Assembly: GCA_903845195.1 (NCBI GenBank)
Contig: CAIMWO010000062.1
Span: forward strand, 62,001-126,000
DNA from: an uncultured Phycisphaerales bacterium
GTDB taxonomy: Bacteria; Planctomycetota; Phycisphaerae; WQYP01
Reading direction: 5' to 3'
DNA: 64,000 nucleotides
In this document: positions 47,651 through 55,955 of the stretch, piece after piece
Numbering within the stretch: position 1 is the stretch's first letter
How the letters are laid out: every line of letters begins with the position of its first letter
Made by a program: the position numbers and the translations under genes
Notes under the pieces: model-generated
What the model saw: only the letters and a program-made list of their open reading frames with translations
The model's database searches: none
Told to the model about the DNA's origin: nothing

Positions 47651-48682
47651 TTACGTCGTCGGCGCTCTATTCCCGATCCCCAACACCACCCGCATCGTCT
47701 CCAAAAAATCCCTCCCCGAACTCTCCGGCTCCACCCCACTGCGCGCACACCTCACAAACTCCGCCATCTGATTCACAAACGGATCGCCATCGCGTGCCAT
47801 GCTCAGGAGATCAGCAACGGGTGCCATGCCCAGTGGGGCAGGGGCCCCGCTGGGCATGCTTCGCGAGTTTTCTTGCTTCCTGCTACTTGCTTCTTGCTTC
47901 TCGATTCTCACCTCCCCCTTCTCCCCCAACACCACCACCAACTCCCCCGGCCTCCCCCCATCCACCAGACTCACCACCACCTCCGCCCGCACGCCACCCT
48001 CCATCATCAAAGTCGCCGTCATCCGTCCATCCGCCCCATCATGAAACCACGCGTGTCCCACTTCACACCGCGCACGCTCTACCCCCTTCACCTGGCCCAG
48101 CAGATACCGCAGCATATCAATCTGCTGCACCCCCAGCGACATCCGCGCCCCTCCGCCCGCCCGTCCGTCATACACCCAATGCTCCCGCCCCACGTACTTC
48201 AACACATCCAGCCCCAGCTCCGCCCGCGCCCCGGTCACTTTTCCAATCTCCCCCGCGCGCAACCGCCGCCGCATCTCCCGATACCGCACATCAAACCGAT
48301 GCGTCATCCCCGCCATCAGCGTCACCCCCGCCGCCTCCGCAAACTCCACCACTTTCTCGCACTCCTCCATCGTCAACCCCAGCGGCTTTTCCATCAGCAC
48401 ATGCTTCCCCGCCGCAATCGCCACCATCGCCTGCCCAAAATGCTCCGCGTGCGGCGTCGCAATCACCACCGCATCCACGTCCGCGCTCCGCACCACCGCC
48501 CCCACATTCCCCACCGCCCGCGCATCTTGACCCACCACTTCCTCCGCCGCCCCGCGCTCCACATCGCACACCATCACCAACCGTGCCCCTCCCGCCCGTC
48601 CTGCGCCCGCCCGCACCGCCCCCGCATGCCGCCTCCCCGCCCGCCCCGCCCCCACAATCCCAATCCGCAAAACATCCGCCAT
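47651..48682 (-). CDS. Gfo/Idh/MocA-family oxidoreductase with a repeat-encoded insertion
   Basis: About 343 residues. The NAD(P) motif is GIVGAGRAGRRHA near the start; HVLMEKPLGLTMEECE is the conserved EKP block. The C-terminal half is the usual beta-sheet domain. Between GEKGEVRI and VADLLSMARDGDP there is an extra stretch of about 30 residues containing EKQEASSRKQENSR and SMPSGAPAPLGM, encoded by a 7-base array and an adjacent GC palindrome. Best start is ATG at 48682 with AGGTG before it. Substrate unknown, probably a sugar or inositol. Confidence 0.85.
   Translation of the reverse strand: MADVLRIGIVGAGRAGRRHAGAVRAGAGRAGGARLVMVCDVERGAAEEVVGQDARAVGNVGAVVRSADVDAVVIATPHAEHFGQAMVAIAAGKHVLMEKPLGLTMEECEKVVEFAEAAGVTLMAGMTHRFDVRYREMRRRLRAGEIGKVTGARAELGLDVLKYVGREHWVYDGRAGGGARMSLGVQQIDMLRYLLGQVKGVERARCEVGHAWFHDGADGRMTATLMMEGGVRAEVVVSLVDGGRPGELVVVLGEKGEVRIEKQEASSRKQENSRSMPSGAPAPLGMAPVADLLSMARDGDPFVNQMAEFVRCARSGVEPESSGRDFLETMRVVLGIGNRAPTT
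47821..47859. repeat. GC palindrome inside the Gfo/Idh gene
   Basis: GCCATGCCCAG / CTGGGCATG arms with a GGGGC..GGGGCCCC core. A second partial GTGCCATGC lies just before it. It encodes SMPSGAPAPLGM on the minus strand. Confidence 0.7.
47872..47906. repeat. Heptamer array inside the Gfo/Idh gene (word CTTGCTT)
   Basis: CTTGCTT, CCTGCTA, CTTGCTT, CTTGCTT, CTCGATT on the plus strand, in exact 7-base register and in frame on the minus strand. Confidence 0.9.
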
Positions 48683-48729
48683 CGCCATCACCTATTTCAA
48701 AAAAATCTTGCACGATCATTCGCTTCAAT

Positions 48730-48821
48730 TCGCCCCAAAGGGGCCCGCGTTAATAGCCCGGGGTGACCAACGGGAACCCCGGGAGCAGAGCCACCAACCC
48801 CGCCAAGCCCCAACGGGGTGA
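48730..48821. repeat. Multi-hairpin GC-rich dispersed-type element
   Basis: Three small inverted repeats follow each other: GCCCC-AAA-GGGGC, then CCCGGGGT..ACCCCGGG, then GCCCCAACGGGG. It fills the gap upstream of the Gfo/Idh gene, divergent from nothing coding. From memory, related elements occur in many planctomycete genomes; this was not checked. Confidence 0.7.
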
Positions 48822-48849
48822 TCGAACCTGTAAAGCGGACGTCCGAGTC

Positions 48850-50106
48850 TCAATGGAATCCGCACGCCTTGAATCCTGCTGCTTCCTCATCCAACGGTTT
48901 CTTCCTAAGCACCTTCCCCAATTCATATTCCCGCCTCCGCAACGCCTCCCGCAACATCTTCATTTGTTCGTCCGGATTGTTTGTTCTTACATTGGGGTCC
49001 GCAAATAGCTCTACAAGTATTCGCAACGTAGTCTTTTCCTCTGGCGTGAAATTATTCGGTATACGTGTGTTATTGGTGTATCGCACTCTCAGTTGATAGT
49101 TGCGGTTGAAGAGATTCTCCAGAATATTTTTCAATACCGCACTGTCCTGCGGCAATGAAACCGTTCCATACAAATCAATCAACTCCGCCGCTCGAACTTC
49201 TCCAGCCATGCAGTTCATGGCTTCCTTCATCGTGGCGGAGCAAGTCCCGCTACCTCTTGCCTTTCTGATTTCCTCTTCTACCTTCCACGCATACAACGGC
49301 GGGTTGGTTGGTCCAACGCGCGACGCATAAGAAACTCGAATTTCGGTCGGTTCCGTCGCCGGTTGCTGTACTGCTGTGTAGTCACTGTGAAAATATTCTC
49401 TGATCTCTTCGTTCTCGGTCCAACGGTATTTCAACAGATTGTAAGCTGCCAAATACTCAATCGTTTCTTCGGATCCCTCAATATTGAAATGTGATTCCCG
49501 CCATACTTCGGCGGTGAGTTTACGATACTTGCCGACGTTAACCCTGATCTTTCCCTTGGCATCCGTGATCTCCTTGCCGTGATCTTCAAAGTGGCCAAGT
49601 AATTCTAATAATGGGTCGCTGCACTCGGCTGTATACTCGACCGGGACCCCCGCAACCGGTTTGTCGCTTTCATCGTTCACCGAGAAAACGACGCAGCAAT
49701 AAGTCCATTCGTAAATGCTGACAATCAACGCCGTCAGCATAGCGCCGCACACGGCCATCGCGCCAATCATTGCTCTTAGATTGCGACCCCTGCCACGCGG
49801 GCGGAACGCGAAGCAAAATACAAGATATGCGACTGCTGCTATCAATGCTAAGGCGACCGCTATCAACATGATCAGCGCAATGATGAGCGTTATGCCGTTA
49901 TCGTCTCTGTGTCCACCCCCGAACCAGGACAGCCGCATCCATGTCAGACGGAAAAAAATAAACGTCACTATCGCAGCCGTCGTAACGACCGGCACCCACA
50001 CCCACATCACCCACCGCCGCTCCCGCCAATCTCTCAAACCGAAGAGCAAAGGAACGCCAATCGCCACCAGCACGAAAAGCCACATCATTTCTTGTTGTCT
50101 GAACAC
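48850..50106 (-). CDS. Membrane protein of unknown function
   Basis: About 418 residues with four hydrophobic segments in the first 130 (MMWLFVLVAIGVPLLFGL, WVPVVTTAAIVTFIFF, LIIALIMLIAVALALIA, AMIGAMAVCGAMLTALIV). A mostly soluble, charged C-terminal region follows with a beta-like section (VPVEYTAECSDPLL). Base use is closer to AT than its neighbours, which may point to acquisition. Start is GTG at 50106 or ATG at 50088. No family recognised. Confidence 0.6.
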   Translation of the reverse strand: MFRQQEMMWLFVLVAIGVPLLFGLRDWRERRWVMWVWVPVVTTAAIVTFIFFRLTWMRLSWFGGGHRDDNGITLIIALIMLIAVALALIAAVAYLVFCFAFRPRGRGRNLRAMIGAMAVCGAMLTALIVSIYEWTYCCVVFSVNDESDKPVAGVPVEYTAECSDPLLELLGHFEDHGKEITDAKGKIRVNVGKYRKLTAEVWRESHFNIEGSEETIEYLAAYNLLKYRWTENEEIREYFHSDYTAVQQPATEPTEIRVSYASRVGPTNPPLYAWKVEEEIRKARGSGTCSATMKEAMNCMAGEVRAAELIDLYGTVSLPQDSAVLKNILENLFNRNYQLRVRYTNNTRIPNNFTPEEKTTLRILVELFADPNVRTNNPDEQMKMLREALRRREYELGKVLRKKPLDEEAAGFKACGFH

Positions 50107-50173
50107 TGCAGCCTCGCTTGCGAGTTATCGATGGCTATGCATATTAATCTGACTCATCCAGTCGTGCGAATCA

Positions 50174-50197
50174 TGTTTTCGTGACTTCGTTGTGCCG
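50174..50197. repeat. Octamer array (word TGACTTCG)
   Basis: TGTTTTCG, TGACTTCG, TTGTGCCG in register; imperfect. Confidence 0.5.
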
Positions 50198-50213
50198 TCA
50201 TCGCAAACCCTCG

Positions 50214-50325
50214 AAAAAAACATGCAAAAACCAGAAAAATGCACCTCAAAACATTCAAAAAGCGCATCAAAAACACTCCAAAATCGCGTCCAAACGCGCT
50301 CAAAATGGATCCAAATCGATCCAAA
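50214..50325. promoter_or_regulatory. Phased A-tracts, predicted curved DNA
   Basis: A-runs of 3-7 bases begin at 50214, 50226, 50235, 50248, 50257, 50269, 50280, 50292, 50302, 50313 and 50323. The mean step is about 10.9 bases, close to the helical repeat, so the tracts face one side of the helix. Confidence 0.7.
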
Positions 50326-50388
50326 TTGATCCCCACCCGCCTTCCAAAATGATCGTTCCTCTCCCTCCCGCCGCCCCGCCTCCCCGTC

Positions 50389-50421
50389 ATTCTGAATTCC
50401 GAACTCCGAATTCTGAATTCG
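50389..50421. repeat. Heptamer array (word ATTCTGA)
   Basis: ATTCTGA, ATTCCGA, ACTCCGA, ATTCTGA and a partial unit. Same family as in moaC and the 11.1-kb gene, here noncoding. Confidence 0.9.
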
Positions 50422-50587
50422 TCCCCCCTCAAATCTGTGCGCACGCCCATCACCCCCCATCCGCCCCCAGCCAAAAATAATTTTCTCGCTAACTCCCATC
50501 CCCCGCACCACCTGCAAACTCCCCCCTCCACACCTGTGCGCACAAACATGGTCCTCCACCCCTTCTATAGAAGCACACCCCGCGTTT

Positions 50588-50608
50588 ACTAAGGACTAAG
50601 GACTAAGA
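50588..50608. repeat. Heptamer array, left part (word ACTAAGG)
   Basis: ACTAAGG, ACTAAGG, ACTAAGA directly before the 126-bp inverted-repeat element. Confidence 0.9.
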
Positions 50609-50734
50609 AACTATCTCAAAACGCTGAAACCGCGGATCTTTGCTGGTATACGCCAATGGATGACGCGGCAAAAGAAGCTTGTTCTATGTATCTGCGTTCA
50701 ATGGCGTTCATCGGCGGTTCCTTTTGAGATAGTT
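50609..50734. mobile_element. MITE-like inverted-repeat element (126 bp)
   Basis: Perfect 13-bp terminal inverted repeats AACTATCTCAAAA / TTTTGAGATAGTT. Further inside, AACCGC / GCGGTT extends the pairing. No coding capacity. It is flanked by ACTAAGA and ACTAAGC, units of one heptamer array, so it either inserted between units or duplicated one as its target. The ends recall IS5-type termini, but no transposase was seen. Confidence 0.7.
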
Positions 50735-50762
50735 ACTAAGCACTGGCCACTGACCACACAAG
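50735..50762. repeat. Heptamer array, right part (ACTAAGC, ACTGGCC, ACTGACC)
   Basis: Seven-base units continue in register after the inserted element and shift from the ACTAAGG word to an ACTGACC word, also seen at 61826-61849. Confidence 0.8.
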
Positions 50763-51159
50763 GATTCCCCATGAACTTCTCCGTAAAATCTCTCCGCGCC
50801 GGCTCCGCGTCCTCCGCACCTCCGCGTTCCCATTCCCCGTCGTGTCCTCGTGCCGTCGTGGTTCAAATCCCGCCTCTCTCGAAAAACAGTTGCGCATCTA
50901 CCCCCAAAGAACTCACCTCCTCTCCGAACCCAAGTAATCCGCTGTACTTACGAAACCAAAACGAAAAATCCCCTCTGCGTAGGTGCGCAAAAAACCCTGC
51001 GCATCTCCCCCCAAAAACCTGCGCAGGTGCGCAAACCCCCTCGGCCCACGAACCACGGCCCACGGCCCACGAACCCCTGACCGCTTCAAAAAATCCGCCC
51101 TTGACAAATCCCTCCCCGAACCCGACCCTACCTTCATCATTCGCATCCGGAGAAAAAAC
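50763..51159. other. Noncoding leader region of comM, packed with short words
   Basis: No supported gene. It contains a CTCCGCG-type imperfect array (50791-50830), octamers GTCGTGTC/CTCGTGCC/GTCGTGGT (50838-50867), two copies of GCGCATCT-C-rich-AAA (50893 and 50999), and a CGGCCCA heptamer array (51042-51076). Confidence 0.65.
51042..51076. repeat. Heptamer array (word CGGCCCA)
   Basis: CGGCCCA, CGAACCA, CGGCCCA, CGGCCCA, CGAACCC in exact register, about 85 bases before the comM start. Confidence 0.9.
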
Positions 51160-52710
51160 ATGCTCGCCAAGGTTCACGCCTTTGTCCTCCAGGGGATCGA
51201 TGCCCTCCGCTGCGAAGTCGAAGTCGATCTCAATTCCCGCTTTCAACCCGCCCTCGGCGAATCCAACAAGCCCACCATCGTTGGCCTCGCCGACACCGCC
51301 GTCCGCGAAGCCCTCGACCGTATCCGCTCCGCACTCTTCAATTCCGGCTACGCCTTCCCCGACGGCAAAATGCTCGTCAATCTCGCCCCCGCTGACCTCA
51401 AAAAAGAAGGTTCCGCACTCGAACTGCCCATTGCCCTGGGCATCCTCCTCACCTCCAAGGCCATCACCACCGACCGCCACAGAAAATTCCTCGTCGCCGG
51501 CGAACTCGCCCTCGACGGCCGCGTCCGCCCCATCAAGGGCGCGCTCTCCATGGCCATGCTCGCCGCCGAACTCAAAATGCAGGGCGTCCTTCTCCCGCCC
51601 GACAACGCCGCTGAAGCCGCCGTCGTCCCCGGCGTCGAGGTCTACTCCATCGACTCCGTCTCCACCCTCGTCGGCTTCCTCAACAACCAACTCGATCTCG
51701 AACCCTACAACATCAACGCCGCCGATGCCGACCCCTCCACCGGCACTTACGAAGTCGACTTCGCCGACGTCCGCGGCCAGGAACTCGCCAAGCGCGCCCT
51801 CACCATCGCCGCCGCCGGCCGCCACAATCTCCTACTCCTGGGCCCTCCCGGCGCCGGCAAGACCATGCTCTGCTCGCGCCTGCCCACCATCCTCCCCGCG
51901 CTCACTCGCCAGGAGGCGCTCGAAACCACGCGCATCTATTCTGCCTGCGGACTTCTCCCCAAAGGACAGGCCCTTCTTCGCACGCGCCCCGTCCGCTCGC
52001 CGCACCACACCGCCTCCGGCCCCTCCATCATCGGTGGCGGCACCATTCCGCGCCCCGGCGAAGTCTCCCTCGCCCATCACGGCATCCTGTTCCTCGACGA
52101 ACTTCCCGAATTCCCCCGCCACGTCTTGGAGGTTCTCCGCCAACCGCTCGAATCCGGTGCCGTCACCATCTCCCGCGCCCACTCATCGATCACCTTCCCC
52201 GCAAGATTCATGCTGGTGGCCGCCATGAACCCTTCTCACTCCGGCAAAGGCTCCGTCGATCCCCGGAACGCCACCGCGCACGACACCGTCGCCATGGAAC
52301 GCTACATGTCGCGCCTCTCCGGTCCGCTGCTCGACCGCATCGACATCCACCTGGAAGTCCCCGCCGTCACCTACCGCGATCTCACCAGCAAAGCCAACGG
52401 CACCACCTCGGCAAAGATGCGCGAACAGGTCCAGCAGGCGATTGCCGCCCAGCAAAAACGCTTCGGCAAAGACGCCACCACCACCAACGCCAGCATGAAC
52501 ACCCAGCAACTGAAGGATCACACGCACTTGGACGACGCCTCGCAGGCCCTCATGAAACAAGGCATGGAAGAACTCGGCCTCTCCGCCCGCGCCTTCGACA
52601 AAGTCCGCAAAGTCGCCCGCACCATCGCCGACCTCGAAGGCAGCACCGCGATCCAGGCTAACCATATTTCAGAGGCCATTCAGTATCGATTACTCGATCG
52701 GAGATTCTGA
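51160..52710 (+). CDS. comM: Mg-chelatase-like AAA+ protein ComM/YifB
   Basis: A 516-residue protein: an N-terminal Lon-protease-like fold (LGESNKPTIVGLADTAVREA), then an AAA+ domain with Walker A GPPGAGKTML, the RPVRSPHHTAS block and Walker B ILFLDELPEF, then a C-terminal Mg-chelatase-like helical domain. ComM helicases promote branch migration during transformation in bacteria studied so far. The usual zinc-binding cysteines after NP are absent (NPSHSGKG). GGAG precedes the ATG at 51160. Its leader is the odd repeat-rich region. Confidence 0.93.
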   Translation: MLAKVHAFVLQGIDALRCEVEVDLNSRFQPALGESNKPTIVGLADTAVREALDRIRSALFNSGYAFPDGKMLVNLAPADLKKEGSALELPIALGILLTSKAITTDRHRKFLVAGELALDGRVRPIKGALSMAMLAAELKMQGVLLPPDNAAEAAVVPGVEVYSIDSVSTLVGFLNNQLDLEPYNINAADADPSTGTYEVDFADVRGQELAKRALTIAAAGRHNLLLLGPPGAGKTMLCSRLPTILPALTRQEALETTRIYSACGLLPKGQALLRTRPVRSPHHTASGPSIIGGGTIPRPGEVSLAHHGILFLDELPEFPRHVLEVLRQPLESGAVTISRAHSSITFPARFMLVAAMNPSHSGKGSVDPRNATAHDTVAMERYMSRLSGPLLDRIDIHLEVPAVTYRDLTSKANGTTSAKMREQVQQAIAAQQKRFGKDATTTNASMNTQQLKDHTHLDDASQALMKQGMEELGLSARAFDKVRKVARTIADLEGSTAIQANHISEAIQYRLLDRRF

Positions 52711-52717
52711 ACACTTG

Positions 52718-52745
52718 TAGACGGTAGGCGGTAGAGAGTAGACGG
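52718..52745. repeat. Heptamer array (word TAGACGG)
   Basis: TAGACGG, TAGGCGG, TAGAGAG, TAGACGG just after comM. Reverse complement family of 38858-38885. Confidence 0.9.
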
Positions 52746-52831
52746 GGGGGCAAATGCTGAGCACGCTGAACGCGAAAATCAAAACCAGAAACCGCTACCC
52801 GAAGCCCGCGCCCCGATGCCCGATGCGCTTC

Positions 52832-53884
52832 CTATTTGACCTTCGCCCACTGCTCCTTCACCCACGCCTCTCGTTTTTCCCGCGGCCCCTTATCCGCTGC
52901 CGGATCGAGTGCCATCGTCAGCCCGTTGGGCAAAATCGCCTGTCCGGCCTTCCACCCCTTTTCGCTGTTGGACGCCGCAAAACTCTTGATCGCCTCACGC
53001 AACGACTTGTCTTCGGCCAGCGTGACGGCGTGCTTTTCCATCCAGTTCTTCAAAAAATCCGCCAGCTTTTCCTCTGCGTTCTCCGCCGGCACATCCTTCG
53101 GCAACTTGATCGATGGATAGCGCTCCGGATGCCCCAGCACTTCCGCCATCAGCATCGCCCCGATCGACTTTCGCCCTTGAATCGTCTGCACCTTGGCGTA
53201 TTTATCCATATACCCCGCGCACGCCAGCCACAATCCCCATCGCCGCGCCCGCGGCGAACTATAGTAAATTCCTGCCGCCTCACTCCGCAGATCCGTATAG
53301 CGGTTCAGCAGCAAACGTTCGGCCTCGTTCAAGCGGGATTGCGTCTCGATCGGAACGCTCAGCATCACCTCCGCCGAGCCGAAGATTTGCCAGATTCCCA
53401 GATGAGTCAGTTCCCCTTTCGAAAACCCGTGCTCGGCCCCGGCGGGGTTGTCCATCTCATCCGGTTTCCACGTCATCGTCTGGGTGATCACCCCATTGGT
53501 CACGTTCGTCTGCACATTGGATTTGCCGGCCGGATCGAACGCCGTCGTGATCGTCTTGCCCCAGACGGTCACTTTCAGCGGCGTCTTCTTCCCCGCCTTG
53601 ACTGCCTTCCACCACGCCGGCCGCCCGTCCGCCACCGCTTGCTTGATATACGCCACATCCGCGGCTTGTTCCTTCGGCAGCTTGGCCAACGCCGTAGCTT
53701 TGGCCGCCAGGTCCGTTTCCAACTCCTCCCACTGGCCGTCGAGATACAGTTTCACGATGCGCTCGTAAAGCGCGGAATCATCGGCCGGGGTCTTCCCCGG
53801 CGCATCGGCGCCCGGCGTGCCGCTGACAAGAGCGAGCACCATCACGATTCCCGCAACGATCCACCTGCAATTGATCCCGTTCAT
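52832..53884 (-). CDS. Exported protein of unknown function
   Basis: About 350 residues with a signal peptide (WIVAGIVMVLALVSGTPG) and a mostly helical mature part rich in Lys and Ala. No domain recognised. ATG at 53884 has GGGTGA before it; the longer upstream frame is unlikely. It is divergent from the DCC protein gene. Confidence 0.6.
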   Translation of the reverse strand: MNGINCRWIVAGIVMVLALVSGTPGADAPGKTPADDSALYERIVKLYLDGQWEELETDLAAKATALAKLPKEQAADVAYIKQAVADGRPAWWKAVKAGKKTPLKVTVWGKTITTAFDPAGKSNVQTNVTNGVITQTMTWKPDEMDNPAGAEHGFSKGELTHLGIWQIFGSAEVMLSVPIETQSRLNEAERLLLNRYTDLRSEAAGIYYSSPRARRWGLWLACAGYMDKYAKVQTIQGRKSIGAMLMAEVLGHPERYPSIKLPKDVPAENAEEKLADFLKNWMEKHAVTLAEDKSLREAIKSFAASNSEKGWKAGQAILPNGLTMALDPAADKGPREKREAWVKEQWAKVK

Positions 53885-53964
53885 CGCGTCACCCGCAATT
53901 CGAGCGAATTTACTTCCCAGGGGATTCATATGGCGCATACAATACCAACAATGTGGAGGAATCG

Positions 53965-54360
53965 ATGCCCAATCTATGGCCAGCGCAGGTCTTCTATGAT
54001 GGCGCCTGTCCTCTTTGCCGACGCGCGGCCATGCGCTACCAGACGCACGATCGCCGCCTCCACCTCGAATTTGTTGACATTTCCCAGCCGGACTTCAATG
54101 CTGCGGCGTACGGCCTCGACTCCCGTCGCGTTCAGACCGTGATGCACGTCCGCACTGCCGACGGCGTCATACACACCGAACTCCGCGCGTTCTTGATTCT
54201 CTGGAAAGGGTTGCCGCACACTTTCCTCAATACGCTCATACGCTGGACTTTCCAGATTCCCGGCGTCATACCGCTGGTCGGTCCGTTTTATCGCTGGTTC
54301 GCCCGCAATCGCTATCACCTCACCGGCCGCTGTACTGCCGAGGGTTGTCCCACGCGGTAA
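53965..54360 (+). CDS. DCC-family (DUF393) thiol-disulfide protein
   Basis: A 131-residue protein with the DCC motif in VFYDGACPLCRRAAMRY, then RTADGVIHTELRAF and GPFYRWFARNRYHLTG. DCC proteins are predicted thiol oxidoreductases. GGAGG is about seven bases before the ATG at 53965. Its stop is only two bases from the mobA stop on the other strand. Confidence 0.88.
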   Translation: MPNLWPAQVFYDGACPLCRRAAMRYQTHDRRLHLEFVDISQPDFNAAAYGLDSRRVQTVMHVRTADGVIHTELRAFLILWKGLPHTFLNTLIRWTFQIPGVIPLVGPFYRWFARNRYHLTGRCTAEGCPTR

Positions 54361-54362
54361 TA

Positions 54363-54974
54363 TTACGTTTCGCGCTGGGCCGCCAGCCGTGCCTCGGCCT
54401 GGGCAAGCGTTTCCGGATCATTGACGTTGAGCAGTTCGTGCTGATGGGTTGCCGGCACCGGCCACATAAGCACTTCCGGCCGGTGGATCAGCGGTTGCAG
54501 CGATCGCCGGCCCGACGCCTGCATGACGTCCAGTTCCGGAAGAACGGACGGGGTATAGAGCGCCAGTAACGGTTCGGCTTGCGGAAACCCTTTGTCACTG
54601 GTCGCGATCGCGATGGTCGCCACATGGGGGGGGCGATGTGCAGCAATCAAAAGCAAGATAGTATCCGGAGTCAGCAGCGGCATATCGCAGCCCAGCAAGA
54701 CCAGCGGCTCTTCGAGGGACTCCAGCGCCGTGATCAATCCGCTGATTGGTCCGCCGCCCGTGTCCGTACTGTCCACCATGAACGTCGCAGGAAGATGCTC
54801 CGGCCAATCCGCGGGCTTCTCGCGCCCCACGATCACCAGACGCGAAGAGGCCTCCAGGGCGGTTTCGGCGATCCGGTGGATCATCGGCACGCCGGCCACC
54901 GGCAGCATGGCCTTGTCGGCCCCCATCCGCGTGCTGCGCCCACCGGCCAGAATGACGATTGGCATCGTGCTCAT
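54363..54974 (-). CDS. mobA: Molybdenum cofactor guanylyltransferase
   Basis: A 203-residue nucleotidyltransferase with ILAGGRSTRMGADKAMLPV (GTP-binding G-G-x-S-x-R-M-G-x-D-K) and LLGCDMPLLTPD. It attaches GMP to molybdopterin. The ATG at 54974 matches the family start. It matches moaA, moaC and modAB elsewhere in the window. It is divergent from the methyltransferase gene, which starts 75 bases away. Confidence 0.92.
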   Translation of the reverse strand: MSTMPIVILAGGRSTRMGADKAMLPVAGVPMIHRIAETALEASSRLVIVGREKPADWPEHLPATFMVDSTDTGGGPISGLITALESLEEPLVLLGCDMPLLTPDTILLLIAAHRPPHVATIAIATSDKGFPQAEPLLALYTPSVLPELDVMQASGRRSLQPLIHRPEVLMWPVPATHQHELLNVNDPETLAQAEARLAAQRET

Positions 54975-55049
54975 GGCCGGATTGTACTCCCGAAGCATTC
55001 GCGAGGAAAACCACTGGCCAGCCATGGAGGAACGGCTATCATCGCCGAC

Positions 55050-55928
55050 ATGAAACGACCTGCACATCCGCACAAACCCTTTCGCAAGCCTGCTCCCGCA
55101 CCCGGCGCACCGGGCAAGCCCACGCATTGGGATAACGTATCCGATTGGTATGACCGCCTCGTCGGTGATGAAGGCAGCGAATATCACCAGCAGGTCGTGC
55201 TGCCGGGCGTATTGCGGATGCTGCAGCGAAATGAAACGCGAAAAGACGAGGTGCCGCTGCGAATTCTGGATCTTGCCTGCGGGCAGGGCGTCCTTTGCCG
55301 GCAGCTGGCGCAGCGCGGGCACAGCGTTGTTGGCGTGGACGCATCGACCGGATTGATCGAGGCGGCGAAGAAGCGGGAAGCACAGGAACGGCTGGGAATC
55401 ACCTATCACATGGCGGATGCGACGAAGCTCCACGAGCCGGCGCAGAATTCAGAATTCAGAGTTCAGAATTCAGAATTTGATGTTGTGACAATTGTACTGG
55501 CGATTCAAAACATCACTCCGCTGTCGCCGGTGTGGCAGGGCTGCCGCGAACTGCTCAAGCCGGGCGGCGTGCTGATTCTCGTCATGATGCATCCCTGTTT
55601 CCGCGTGCCCAAGGCGGCGGATTGGCATTGGGATGATGCGACGCGGACGCAGAGTCGGCTGGTGAAGCAATATCTGACTAGCGCGAAAGTGGAGATCGAC
55701 CTGCATCCGGGGCAGGCCGCGGCGGGCAAGGCGACGGAAAAGACGCTGACGTTTCATCGTCCGCTGCAGGCATACGTCAACACGCTGGGCAATGCGGGTC
55801 TGTTGATCGATCACATCGAAGAATGGCCCAGCCACAAGACGAGTCAGGAAGGCCCGCGCAAGAAAGAAATCGATCGGGCGCGGAAAGAGATTCCGATGTT
55901 CCTGGCGGTACGGGCGAAGCGGGTATGA
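55050..55928 (+). CDS. SAM-dependent methyltransferase with a repeat-encoded loop
   Basis: A 292-residue class I methyltransferase: motif I ILDLACGQGVLCRQLAQRG, motif II region GVDASTGLIE, YHMADATKL and VTIVLAIQNITPL. Between motif III and the catalytic strand sits QNSEFRVQNSEF, encoded by five 7-base units at 55443-55477, where relatives have a short loop. The first 40 residues are Pro/Lys-rich. Substrate unknown. purU converges with it. Confidence 0.85.
   Translation: MKRPAHPHKPFRKPAPAPGAPGKPTHWDNVSDWYDRLVGDEGSEYHQQVVLPGVLRMLQRNETRKDEVPLRILDLACGQGVLCRQLAQRGHSVVGVDASTGLIEAAKKREAQERLGITYHMADATKLHEPAQNSEFRVQNSEFDVVTIVLAIQNITPLSPVWQGCRELLKPGGVLILVMMHPCFRVPKAADWHWDDATRTQSRLVKQYLTSAKVEIDLHPGQAAAGKATEKTLTFHRPLQAYVNTLGNAGLLIDHIEEWPSHKTSQEGPRKKEIDRARKEIPMFLAVRAKRV
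55443..55477. repeat. Heptamer array inside the methyltransferase gene (word CAGAATT)
   Basis: CAGAATT, CAGAATT, CAGAGTT, CAGAATT, CAGAATT; in frame, giving NSEFRVQ. Confidence 0.95.
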
Positions 55929-55955
55929 CGTGCCGCGGCAGGGGGATTGGGGGGG

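Larger units (their letters stand above)
50107..50587. other. Noncoding region with phased A-tracts
   Basis: No credible gene. It holds an octamer array (50174-50197), about 115 bases of A-tracts spaced near the helical repeat (50214-50325), an AATTCTG array (50389-50421) and C-rich stretches. It separates the membrane protein gene from the comM upstream region. Confidence 0.7.

Noticed and set aside
50660..52228. 522-residue plus frame through the comM leader and gene
   Set aside because: Ser/Pro-rich shadow frame; the true comM frame is different and has all motifs.
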